Position numbers and translations under genes: made by a program. The notes below the pieces were generated by a model. The model made no database searches and was not told where the DNA came from. It saw nothing but the letters and a program-made list of their open reading frames with translations. Positions 47,451 through 55,850 of a stretch of DNA of 64,000 bases are shown here, in pieces. This DNA comes from Ruegeria sp. HKCCD4315 (GTDB lineage: Bacteria > Pseudomonadota > Alphaproteobacteria > Rhodobacterales > Rhodobacteraceae): the NCBI RefSeq assembly GCF_013112245.1, contig NZ_WVRN01000001.1:493501-557500 (forward strand), written 5' to 3'. Position 1 is the first letter of the stretch, and every line of letters starts with the position of its first letter.

Positions 47451-48248
47451 ATGAAACTGCACATTCGACACGAGACACGATACGATTTCGACGCGCCGGT
47501 TCCCTTCGGGCTGCAGCAGCTGAGGAAGACGCCAAAGTCATTTCGCAATCAAAGCATTGAAAGCTGGAACACCGAAATCACCGGCGGGCGCAAAGAACTG
47601 ACGTTTGAAGACTACCATCGCAACACCGTGGAATTGATCAGTTTCGAAACAAACACCCAAAGTATTTCGTTGATCTCTGAAGGTGTTGTTGAGGTGGAAG
47701 ACACCAATGGCATCTTGGGGCGTCACGAAGGGTCGACGCCCTTGTGGTTGTTCAAAAGGGGAACCCAGCAGACAACGCCGGGAAAAGGGGTTGCCGAACT
47801 GATAGCCGCATTACCCAAAGGCGAACCGCTGGAGCAGATGCATGCTCTTTCCGAAAAAATTCGAGTTCAGGTCGCGTACGAAATTGGTAGTTCGCACCCG
47901 GGCTGGAGCGCAGAAGATGCCCTCAAAGCTGGGCGCGGCGTGTGTCAGGACCACACGCATATCTTCATTACATGCGCGCGACAGATCGGAGTGCCAGCGC
48001 GCTATGTATCCGGTTATTTGATGATGAACGAAACGGAACTGCAAGACGCGACCCATGCCTGGGCAGAGGTGCATTTGGACGGGCTTGGCTGGGTCGGGTT
48101 TGATGTTTCTAACGGGATCTCACCTGACGATCGTTACGTCCGCGTTGCAACCGGGCTGGACTATGCCCAAGCCGCACCGGTAATAGGGAACAGAATTGGT
48201 ACAGCGGGCGAGCAATTGACAGTGCAGTTGCAGGTCGCACAGCAGTAA
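47451..48248 (+). CDS. Transglutaminase-like cysteine protease of the Anbu gene set
   Basis: 265-residue protein with an N-terminal bacterial transglutaminase-associated beta domain (about 1-85) and a transglutaminase-like catalytic core. The triad is visible: Cys165 in GRGVCQDHTH, His202 in ATHAWAEVHL and Asp218 in GFDVSNG. No signal peptide, so it is cytoplasmic. It starts 3 bp after the alpha-E gene. Enzymes of this type in the set are predicted to hydrolyse peptide or isopeptide bonds, possibly undoing or trimming the ATP-grasp product. Confidence 0.9.
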   Translation: MKLHIRHETRYDFDAPVPFGLQQLRKTPKSFRNQSIESWNTEITGGRKELTFEDYHRNTVELISFETNTQSISLISEGVVEVEDTNGILGRHEGSTPLWLFKRGTQQTTPGKGVAELIAALPKGEPLEQMHALSEKIRVQVAYEIGSSHPGWSAEDALKAGRGVCQDHTHIFITCARQIGVPARYVSGYLMMNETELQDATHAWAEVHLDGLGWVGFDVSNGISPDDRYVRVATGLDYAQAAPVIGNRIGTAGEQLTVQLQVAQQ

Positions 48249-48259
48249 CGGAGAATTTG

Positions 48260-49009
48260 ATGACCTATGCTGTGGGCATGCGGCTGAATCGCGGGCTGGT
48301 GTTCATGTCCGATACGCGCACGAATGCAGGCGTGGACAATGTTTCGACCTTCAACAAGATGTTCAATTGGACAGTCGAGGGGGATCGGTCGATCACAATC
48401 CTAACAGCCGGAAACCTTGCGACCACTCAGGCCACAATAAGCCTTCTGGAAGAACGTACAAAAGTGCCGGAAGAACGCTCGCCGTCCATACTGGAAGCGC
48501 CGACAATGTTTCAAGTCGCGCAACTGGTCGCGGCTACACTGAACGACGTCATCGAGGAACATGCCAGATCCGGTCAGCAAGCTGACAGCGCTTTTCACGC
48601 GACACTCATTGTTGGAGGTCAGATCAAGGGCGGCCCGTCTCGCCTGTTTCTGATCTACCCTGAGGGCAACTTCATCGAGGCCGGTGATGACACCCCGTTC
48701 TTTCAGATCGGAGAGACAAAATATGGTCGCCCGATTCTGGTGCGCGCCTATGATCCGGAAATGAGCTTCCCAGAAACCGTAAAACTCTTGCTGGTCAGCT
48801 TTGACTCTACGATTAAGGCCAATCTGTCTGTCGGGGCTCCGCTTGACATGCTTCTCTACGATGAAGACAGCCTTGACGGCGGTACGCGGTCAAGATTCGA
48901 AGCTGACGACCAGTACTTTCGCAGTGTTTCCGATGGATGGGGTGACGCGTTGAAATCGGCCTTGGCCAAACTTCCAGAATACAGATTGGGGCGAAAGTCA
49001 AACGATTGA
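48260..49009 (+). CDS. Anbu proteasome-like Ntn-hydrolase peptidase
   Basis: 249-residue member of the Anbu (ancestral beta subunit, COG3484) family related to HslV and proteasome beta subunits. ATG 48260 gives MTYAVGM, so removing Met exposes Thr1 as the nucleophile; Asp17 (SDTR) and Lys32 (FNKM) then sit at the spacing expected for beta-type proteases. The signature GLVFMSDTRTNAGVDN is clear. It is the fourth gene, 11 bp after the transglutaminase gene. No AAA+ unfoldase is encoded in the island. Assembly state and substrates are not inferable. Confidence 0.93.
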   Translation: MTYAVGMRLNRGLVFMSDTRTNAGVDNVSTFNKMFNWTVEGDRSITILTAGNLATTQATISLLEERTKVPEERSPSILEAPTMFQVAQLVAATLNDVIEEHARSGQQADSAFHATLIVGGQIKGGPSRLFLIYPEGNFIEAGDDTPFFQIGETKYGRPILVRAYDPEMSFPETVKLLLVSFDSTIKANLSVGAPLDMLLYDEDSLDGGTRSRFEADDQYFRSVSDGWGDALKSALAKLPEYRLGRKSND

Positions 49010-49717
49010 GCGTTCGCTTTGTCCGCAGAGTGGTCGTTCGGATGTACTGCAGCGAAGGTCCGCATCGAGCCCAGATCAGACTTAGTGAGTTTTAGTCTTA
49101 AGCTAATATCACTCATCCCTGAGGTGAGTACCAGATCGGCGACGTATAGGCCCTTTCTTGTATAGACCGAGGGGCTTAAAGTCTCCTGTGTTTGGTCCAT
49201 TGGACCCATTTTTTGGAAAACGCTCTGACTGATGCCGAGCAGATGGATTTGCCCCGTTAGGGCGATTGGGAGAAAATCCCGGTGAACACGCAATGGCTAA
49301 ACTAGAGGGATCAATAGCCTACTTTTTAGTACCTTTGCTTACGGGTCAGCGTGATTTAGTGTTTATTTACTTATGCTTAATTACCACTTTCTCCACTCGC
49401 ATTGGAGTGAAGGAAGGCCAAGCCGTCTAAGCGACCCGATCAACACTGACCAAGCGAAACCTGTATGCTCAACTGAGGGAGGGGTTTCGCTCAACTGAAG
49501 GAGTGGTAACGCTTGTTAGTTCACAAGACGGAGGGTTAGCGCCTGTGTGTTCCAAAGAGGAAGGGTTAATGTCATTTCCAAATGTGTGCGGGACAGAAAG
49601 CCAGCCACCGGACAGCCAAAAGGCTAGGGGGGCAGTGTTGTCGCTTGATAGGGAGAAGGGTGGTCAAAAACTGACGCATCGAGAGACTACGACCACCCTG
49701 AACAGCATCACGCCGAT
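49010..49717. other. Non-coding stretch between the Anbu operon and integrase
   Basis: About 700 bases with no supported gene. GTGGTCGTTCGGATG at 49030-49044 recalls the element left of the operon. From 49300 to 49440 the sequence is AT-rich. From 49469 imperfect ~30-bp tandem repeats follow. Short open frames here lack ribosome sites or conserved features. Confidence 0.5.
49469..49578. repeat. Imperfect ~30-bp tandem repeats near the integrase
   Basis: Four degenerate units begin at 49469, 49491, 49521 and 49551 (the first about 22 bp, the others about 30). They share a TCAACTGA-GGAGGGGT-like half and a CGC-TTGT-like half; units two and three match best. They may be integrase or excisionase arm sites, or decayed DNA. 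They are not CRISPR: units abut without spacers. Confidence 0.45.
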
Positions 49718-50726
49718 TTAGACATGTTCGACGGCTGCCAACTTTGCCACGATGTCATCGGCCTGCAGGTGGGTGTAACGCATCAGCATCCGCAAATCCC
49801 GATGTCCGCTGATCATTTGGACCTGCACCAACGATAAACCGCTTTCCACAAAGCGGGACACGGCCTCGTGCCGAATATCATGAAATGTAAGGTCAACCAC
49901 ACCTGCACGTTGTCTGAGGCGTTCAAAGGCCAATCGCACAGAGTTACCAGACAGGGGGAAACAACGGTCCTCTCCGCGTGGCAGGCCCATCAATACGGCA
50001 ACGGCATTCGGGCTGAGAGGCACTGTACGGGCGCGACCGTTTTTTGTTTGCGGCAAGAACACTGTCCGACGCTCAATGCCTACATGCCTCCATTGTATCG
50101 ACAGCAATTCACCGCGTCGCATCCCGGTCTCCAAAGCCAGCGTCAGCAACGGCTTCATAAAAGGAGACCGAGCTTGGTTCACGGCACCCAACAAAGCCTG
50201 CCATTCTCCCTCCTGCAATCGCCTCTCGCGGCGGTTGTCGATCTTGGGTCGCCGGACAGGCTTGACCAGGTTCCCCTGTGGCAGGTTCTGCCCCCAATCC
50301 TCGCAGGCGACATCAAGGGCGTGCTGCAGCCAACCCAGTTCCCTCACCACAGTCGCCGCCTTCATGGATTTAATGCGCTGGTCACGATAGTGGACAAAGT
50401 CAGCGGATCGCAGCTTGTTGACCTTCCTGTTGGCTAGCTTGGAGTACTTCCGCAGGAACCCATTTATTGCATAGCTTTCATTGTCCGCACACCGTTTCTC
50501 GCTAGTGACGTTATCTCGGTATTTTCGCAGCACACTCACCGAGTGTCATCTCGGATGCGCTCACACTGAGGGCTGGGGTAAGCAATCCTCTGTCCGCGCT
50601 CAACTCCGTCTCTCGCGCCCACTTCGCCGCATCAGCACGCTTTAGAAAGGACTTAGATCGGGATTGCCCATCCTTCCTAACCGTCGCCTGCCACTTTCCG
50701 CTAGGCCGTTTTACGATTGTTGCCAT
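49718..50726 (-). pseudogene. int: Tyrosine-type site-specific integrase, frameshifted
   Basis: The N-terminal arm-binding part starts at ATG 50726 (MATIVKRPSGKWQATVRKDG) and runs to a premature stop near 50511. The core-binding and catalytic parts continue in another frame to 49718. Removing one A from the AAAA run at 50522-50525 (minus strand) would join them into about 335 residues. The catalytic set is complete: Arg in TGMRRGE, Lys in TKNGRAR, HDIRH, GHRD and the Tyr of MRYTH. It lies 128 bp from the attR repeat. Real decay, slippage-controlled expression and a sequencing error are all possible. Confidence 0.85.
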
Positions 50727-50768
50727 GGCCCATATCTCCTGTTTTGGAGACATCTTTTCTGTCTAAGT

Positions 50769-50786
50769 GCAGCGGAGGCGCAGCGG
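50769..50786 (+). repeat. 18-bp direct repeat, right copy
   Basis: GCAGCGGAGGCGCAGCGG, identical to 44719-44736. It lies between the integrase start and the attR repeat. Confidence 0.6.
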
Positions 50787-50853
50787 ACACAGCTTCATAC
50801 GCATCACAGCTATAGCTGCTAGTCGCGTAAGACTTTGATACAATGTGGGGAAA

Positions 50854-50932
<79 letters not shown>

Positions 50933-51239
50933 GTGACGCTGCATGTAGCCAAGCCTGAGGGCGGGTGCAAGAGGGTCTGAGTGATTTTCTTGAATTCTAT
51001 AGTTTGGCCGATCCGTGTTGCCCTGTCCGTCTGGAGTTCCGAACACTGAATAATCCCGTGCTGCCGCAAATCTGAATATTCGCGGTGTGATGATGGTCAT
51101 GTCTAATCGACGCCTTGACCCTTTTGGACTTTCTGCAACGCAGAGGCACGGAACTCGGTAATTTCTCAAAGGCGCTTGCGTGGGGGCTGTACCCTCCGAT
51201 ATTTCCGAAGGGACTGCAATTTTCTGGTCGGGAGTGTAC

Positions 51240-52019
51240 ATGACCCTAACCTTCACCCGCCGTTTCTGGATGGTGGCACTGGTCTTAGGTGTATTGGCGT
51301 TGGCGCCAGTCCGCGCCGGGGCCGAAGGTGTTTTGGTTTTTGCAGCGGCGAGTCTGAAGACAGCGCTGGACGAGATTGCTGAAAGCTATGAAACGGAAAC
51401 GGGGCACCGTGTCACGGTTTCTTACGCGGCATCGTCGGTACTGGCGAGACAAATTCAGCAGGGCGCGCCTGCGGACGTGTTCATCTCGGCGAATCCTGAC
51501 TGGATGGACATACTGGAGCAGGACGGTTTGATCCGGGCGAATTCACGGGTGGATTTGCTGGGCAATGGTCTGGTTGTGATTGGTGCGACAGGTCGAGAAA
51601 GTTGGGGAGAGATCCAACCTGGTCACGACCTAAAGGCTGAATTGAATGGCGGTTTTCTGGCGATGGCCCTGGTTGATGCCGTGCCAGCAGGTATCTACGG
51701 CAAAGCCGCGTTGCAAAACCTGAATCAATGGGACGCATTACAGGACCATGTGGCGCAGACCGACAATGTGCGCGCAGCTCTGGCACTTGTGGCGGCAGGG
51801 GCTGCGCCCTTGGGTATTGTGTATCGATCAGATGCACAGGTGGAAACACGGGTCAGTGTTTTGGCGACGTTTCCCGACGACCTGCATCCTGAGATCATAT
51901 ATCCAGCGGCCGTCACATCATCTGCACAGGGTAGAGCACAGGCCTTTCTGGATCATTTGCGCGGCGATGCGGCGTTGTCCGTTTTTCAAGAGCAGGGGTT
52001 TTCCCTGCCGGGCGGGTGA
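51240..52019 (+). CDS. modA: Molybdate ABC transporter substrate-binding protein
   Basis: 259-residue periplasmic molybdate-binding protein: signal peptide, then VLVFAAASLKTALDEIAESY, the canonical ModA opening with oxyanion-binding Ser, followed by VSYAASSVLARQIQQGAPADVFISAN. ATG 51240 follows GGGAG. It supplies molybdenum for cofactor enzymes; the xanthine dehydrogenase in this window is one possible user. An imperfect inverted repeat about 30 bp upstream could be a regulatory site, but it does not match a molybdate-regulator box I recognise. Confidence 0.94.
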   Translation: MTLTFTRRFWMVALVLGVLALAPVRAGAEGVLVFAAASLKTALDEIAESYETETGHRVTVSYAASSVLARQIQQGAPADVFISANPDWMDILEQDGLIRANSRVDLLGNGLVVIGATGRESWGEIQPGHDLKAELNGGFLAMALVDAVPAGIYGKAALQNLNQWDALQDHVAQTDNVRAALALVAAGAAPLGIVYRSDAQVETRVSVLATFPDDLHPEIIYPAAVTSSAQGRAQAFLDHLRGDAALSVFQEQGFSLPGG

Positions 52020-52717
52020 TCCTCGTGGACTGGTTGGGCCCTGCCGAAGTTGAAGCGTTAAAGCTGTCTCTGCGCGTGTCGTTCTGGGCGACGCTGGCGA
52101 CATTGCCGTTTGGCATATTCGTAGCCTACGCGCTGGCCCGCTGGCGGTTTCCCGGCCGTCAGGTGTTGAATGGTCTGGTGCATTTGCCCCTGATCCTGCC
52201 ACCTGTCGTCACGGGGTATCTGTTGTTGCTGACATTTGGCATTCAAGGGCCGCTTGGGCGTGTTCTGGCAGAGTTCGGGATCGTTGTCGCGTTTCGCTGG
52301 ACCGGGGCAGCGCTGGCTGCCGGGATCATGGCATTCCCGTTGATGGTCCGGGCCATACGCTTGTCCATCGAAGCGGTGGATCAAAAGCTGGAACAGGCAG
52401 GGGCCACGCTGGGGGCGTCACGCCCGATGGTTTTTCTGACAGTGACCTTGCCGATGATCCTGCCGGGGGTCATTGCCGGTGCAATTCTTGCCTTTGCCAA
52501 GGCAATGGGCGAATTCGGGGCCACCATCACGTTTGTGTCTAACATCCCCGGCCAGACCCAAACGCTTCCGTCCGCGGTCTATGCATTCCTGCAGGTGCCG
52601 GGCGGGGAGGCGGCGGCAACGCGACTGGTTCTTATCTCAATCGTTATCGCGATGAGCGCGCTTCTTTTGTCAGAATACGTCGGACGGCGCGCTGCTGCAC
52701 GGGTGGCCGGGTCATGA
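52016..52717 (+). CDS. modB: Molybdate ABC transporter permease
   Basis: 233-residue inner-membrane permease with five to six helices. Conserved parts are HLPLILPPVVTGYLLLLTFG, the EAA-type loop LEQAGATLGASRPMVFLTVTLP and KAMGEFGATITFVSNIPGQTQT. The GTG start at 52016 overlaps the modA stop (GTGA), and the stop overlaps modC. Confidence 0.95.
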   Translation: MILVDWLGPAEVEALKLSLRVSFWATLATLPFGIFVAYALARWRFPGRQVLNGLVHLPLILPPVVTGYLLLLTFGIQGPLGRVLAEFGIVVAFRWTGAALAAGIMAFPLMVRAIRLSIEAVDQKLEQAGATLGASRPMVFLTVTLPMILPGVIAGAILAFAKAMGEFGATITFVSNIPGQTQTLPSAVYAFLQVPGGEAAATRLVLISIVIAMSALLLSEYVGRRAAARVAGS

Positions 52718-53814
52718 GCCTTTCCGTTCGGTTGCAACATCGTTTGCCGGATCTCGATCTGGATGTCCGCTTTGAGGCACCGCCCGGAGTGACCGTTTTG
52801 TTTGGGCGGTCGGGGTCGGGCAAGACGACCATCGTCAATGCAGTGGCTGGGCTGCTGCGGCCCGAGGCGGGCCGCGTGGCGGTCGAGGATTGGGTTTTGT
52901 TCGACACAGATCGCGGACAATGGCTGCCGCCGCACCGTCGGCGTTTGGGGTATATTTTTCAGGAAGGGCGGTTATTTCCCCATCTGACCGTACGGCAAAA
53001 TCTGGCTTACGGTCGCTGGTTTGCTCCGAAAAGGGCGCAGCGGGAAGATCCTGAGAAGGTCATTGCTATGCTGGGCATTGGCCACCTGCTGGATCGCCGT
53101 CCAGCCGGGTTGTCTGGGGGCGAGAAACAACGCGTGGCTATCGGGCGGGCGCTACTGGCAAGTCCCCGCCTTATTCTTGCGGACGAGCCTCTGGCTGCGC
53201 TGGACGAAGCGCGGAAAGCGGAAATTCTGCCGTATTTCGAACGTCTCAGGGACGAGGTGTCGGTTCCTATTCTCTATGTAACCCACTCGGCGGCTGAGGT
53301 CGCGCGTCTGGCGACCTCGGTTGTTGCGCTTCAAGACGGAAAAGCCGTGCGTCATGGGCCCGCTTCCGAGGTTTTAGCCGATCCTTCGGTGGCCCCCGCA
53401 GGGGTGCGCGCAGTTGGGGCCGTTTTGGAAGTTCAGGTCGCGCAGCACCACGCTGACGGGCTGACAGAGTTGAATGCCAACGGCGCACGATTGTTCCTGC
53501 CGCGCATTGCGCATGACGTCGGGGCGCAATTGCGCATCCGTATCCCGGCGCAAGAGGTGATCTTGTCTAACCAAAAGCCCGAGGGATTGTCTGCGTTGAA
53601 CGTGCTCAGCGGTTCGGTGGCCTCGATCCGGTCGGGTGAGGGGCCTGGTGCAATTGTTTCCGTCACAACCCCGGCAGGTAGTGTTCTGGCACGCGTCACA
53701 CGTCGATCAGTTGCGGCGCTAAACTTGCAGGTGGGCAGCCCATGTCACGCGGTGATCAAGACGGTTGCCTTGGCGCCGCAGGATGTTGGCGGGCGTATCG
53801 GGGCGGGCCAGTAA
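52714..53814 (+). CDS. modC: Molybdate ABC transporter ATP-binding protein
   Basis: 366-residue ATPase: Walker A FGRSGSGKTT, signature LSGGEKQRVAIGRA, Walker B LILADEPLAALD and switch His in YVTHSAAEV. The last ~70 residues form a molybdate-binding MOP/TOBE domain (LSALNVLSGSVASIRSGEG ... ARVTRRSVAALNL). The ATGA overlap with modB indicates coupled translation. It ends 2 bp from the convergent Hint-domain gene. Confidence 0.95.
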   Translation: MSLSVRLQHRLPDLDLDVRFEAPPGVTVLFGRSGSGKTTIVNAVAGLLRPEAGRVAVEDWVLFDTDRGQWLPPHRRRLGYIFQEGRLFPHLTVRQNLAYGRWFAPKRAQREDPEKVIAMLGIGHLLDRRPAGLSGGEKQRVAIGRALLASPRLILADEPLAALDEARKAEILPYFERLRDEVSVPILYVTHSAAEVARLATSVVALQDGKAVRHGPASEVLADPSVAPAGVRAVGAVLEVQVAQHHADGLTELNANGARLFLPRIAHDVGAQLRIRIPAQEVILSNQKPEGLSALNVLSGSVASIRSGEGPGAIVSVTTPAGSVLARVTRRSVAALNLQVGSPCHAVIKTVALAPQDVGGRIGAGQ

Positions 53815-53816
53815 AT

Positions 53817-54743
53817 TCAGGCAAGCGCGCGCGCCTCATGTTCGCGCAGGATCAAACGCGCGGCGCGGCCAAATCCGGTGTGACCCGAGGCTGGCTGGTC
53901 CGGAAAGATTGCAGCGAGTTCCCGAAGCGCGTCGGAGGACAGAGTGTAAAGCGCTTCTTCCCCCAGAAACAGGCTTTCAGCTTGCGCCCCTTCCGCATTC
54001 AGAATTTCGTGCCGATCCAACAAGATATGCAGGTACTCTACCGCCTCCACAGAGGCATCCACAAAAATGCCCGGCCAGTCGCATAAATGTTTTGCAGCCA
54101 CCAGCGCCTCGGCAGCGCCAAACAGCAAATCCACCTTTGGCCCTTTCACCAGAATGCGGTGTTGTTGCGAAACCAGAAGGTCCCGGCACGGTGTGTTTGG
54201 CCCCAGACTTCCTGCCGAGATTCGAACCGGCTGCATTGCAGGTTCTGTGCATAATCGTTCGGGCGCAAGCACACTGCTTTCAATCCAGCGAATAGGTTGC
54301 AGCCCGTGATCTGCGGTTGCCACCTTGTGGCCCACGCGCAGTGTTTCAATGGCCTGCGGGCCGTCCTCGGTTTCGATCAACGTACCGGCGGCAAAGCACA
54401 CACCTTCGATCCTGATCGTGACAGCCACAGGGTCCGGATCGTTGGAAAACGGCACGGTGAACGGCCCAATCAGCGTGGTGCCCGTTACACTGATGAAGAA
54501 GGTATCGAAAACCACCTGCCCGTTGTCCAGACTGTCAAAAAAGGCTGGGTCTACCGTATAGGTCCACTCGCCTGTATTCGGGTCGATCGAAGCGGTGCCG
54601 TTGGCGGGCGGCGTTGCAATGGTCCAGGTCTGGGTTGCGGGTGTAAACGTGCCATTGTCCAACGTCGGTTGCCCCATCGCCACGTTGGGTGGGGAACCGG
54701 TCACGTCGCCGGTCAATTCGCCTGTGATTGTAACCGAGACCAC
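53817..54743 (-). CDS. Hint-domain protein with N-terminal VCBS-like repeat
   Basis: 308 residues. Positions 1-105 form a VCBS/cadherin-like beta domain (GELTGDVTGSPP ... GTASIDPNTGEWTYTVDPA). From Cys116 (VCFAAGTLIETEDGPQAIE) follows a Hint (hedgehog/intein) autoprocessing domain with LVSQQHRILVKG as the second block. No C-extein or intein His-Asn end is present. There is no signal peptide, and export would need a type I system not seen here. The GTG start abuts the stop of the HlyC-like acyltransferase gene. Such Hint proteins are common in Rhodobacterales, and their role is unclear. Confidence 0.82.
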   Translation of the reverse strand: MVSVTITGELTGDVTGSPPNVAMGQPTLDNGTFTPATQTWTIATPPANGTASIDPNTGEWTYTVDPAFFDSLDNGQVVFDTFFISVTGTTLIGPFTVPFSNDPDPVAVTIRIEGVCFAAGTLIETEDGPQAIETLRVGHKVATADHGLQPIRWIESSVLAPERLCTEPAMQPVRISAGSLGPNTPCRDLLVSQQHRILVKGPKVDLLFGAAEALVAAKHLCDWPGIFVDASVEAVEYLHILLDRHEILNAEGAQAESLFLGEEALYTLSSDALRELAAIFPDQPASGHTGFGRAARLILREHEARALA

Positions 54744-55256
54744 CTATTCTTCGCCCTGCTGCAACACCTGTTCAAACTCTCGTTTCCGATACAGGCGCAT
54801 ATGAACTTCGCCTGCCTGATCCCGAGTCCACTCGACAATCCGGTTTCGCGTCATGTCGCTGTCCATCCGGTTTGTCCGCACACGCGGATGAGGGATCTCT
54901 TGCTTGAGGATATCAACAATCTGGCTCGTCTGTCCAAAAGGGGCGACCAGATCAACGATCCAAAAGGAAGGCCCACCGGTAAAATCCGCTTCCTTCAACG
55001 GTTTTTCCTGCACTGCATAGCGGTACTCGGCCTCAGTGCTAAGCCCGGCAAAGGTGACAAAGCCACGGGGAAATCCGTTTTGCCGGAAGATGTGATACTG
55101 ACCAAGGCGGAACGGCGTCTCGAACGCATACAGCACCTGTGCAAGGGTGCGTTTCTGATGAGTTTTTGTAAGTCCCGCCAGATAGAACATCGCGCCAAGG
55201 TCAGCGTATTTCTCGGGCGGGAAATCGAACCAGTCTTTTGGAAAGCTCTTGCTCAC
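54744..55256 (-). CDS. HlyC-type toxin-activating lysine acyltransferase
   Basis: 170-residue protein resembling HlyC/RtxC, the ACP-dependent enzymes that acylate internal lysines of RTX toxins. Shared features are RLGQYHIFRQNGFPRGFVTFAGLS (like the HlyC NQYALL...AYCSWANLS region) and FTGGPSFWIVDLVAPFG with Asp102. His33 lies exactly 69 residues before it, the spacing of the catalytic His and Asp of HlyC. The start is GTG 55256. The next gene is a Hint/VCBS protein, a candidate substrate or partner; no RTX toxin is visible. Confidence 0.8.
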   Translation of the reverse strand: MSKSFPKDWFDFPPEKYADLGAMFYLAGLTKTHQKRTLAQVLYAFETPFRLGQYHIFRQNGFPRGFVTFAGLSTEAEYRYAVQEKPLKEADFTGGPSFWIVDLVAPFGQTSQIVDILKQEIPHPRVRTNRMDSDMTRNRIVEWTRDQAGEVHMRLYRKREFEQVLQQGEE

Positions 55257-55439
55257 AGGATCGCCATTATATGATTAAAACCATAAACTTAGGTCTATTG
55301 TACCGTCTCTGCGCAATAAGGGTAGAAAAAATTCCTTGCGCCACCCAGTCACCGTCGAGGCAGGTTTGCACCACTTTACTCAAAGACTGCTGCCGCTATG
55401 TTCAAAGTACTCATGATCAATTCTCGGGATATTCAAGTT

Positions 55440-55847
55440 ATGCAATTTGTAAGGATTTTCGCCCCAACTGCGCTTGCTTTGATGCCCGCAATGGCCGACG
55501 CGGTAGGCTTCGGGCTGGACATCCGGCCACAATTTCGAACCGAGATTACAGCGCTTCCGGATGGGGTCTATGAGGTCAAAGCTCTTGGATCGTCGGCACC
55601 CGTAACTTACTGGTGCGGGATTGGCGACTATGCGATTCGTACACTGGGCGTGCCAAATTCGCAGCGTATCTACATTTGGCGCGCTTACGAAAAGGGGGTC
55701 AGAACCGTGCAATTTTCGCTGACCCCACCTCCGGGTGCCGATACCAATCCAGGTTATTCGATCACGGTTAGCCGGGTTGGGGAAAACATGTCGGCGTCGT
55801 CGGCACAGAATTACTGCTATGACAATTTCATCATGGATACGTTCTGA
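55440..55847 (+). CDS. Exported protein of unknown function
   Basis: About 135 residues with a signal peptide (MQFVRIFAPTALALMPAMADA). The mature part contains LPDGVYEVKALGSSAPVTYWCGIGDYA and a second Cys near the end (NYCYDNF), suggesting one disulfide and a beta-rich fold. ATG 55440 is chosen because it gives a clean signal peptide; an upstream start at 55398 is possible. It ends 3 bp from the convergent hemF. No named family recognised. Confidence 0.7.
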   Translation: MQFVRIFAPTALALMPAMADAVGFGLDIRPQFRTEITALPDGVYEVKALGSSAPVTYWCGIGDYAIRTLGVPNSQRIYIWRAYEKGVRTVQFSLTPPPGADTNPGYSITVSRVGENMSASSAQNYCYDNFIMDTF

Positions 55848-55850
55848 GCG

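Noticed and set aside
49469..49578. CRISPR array
   Set aside because: Units abut and diverge from each other, no unique spacers are present, and there are no cas genes.
49503..49721. Possible excisionase-like small gene next to the integrase
   Set aside because: The 72-codon frame lies on the tandem-repeat tract, lacks a helix-turn-helix pattern and has low complexity.
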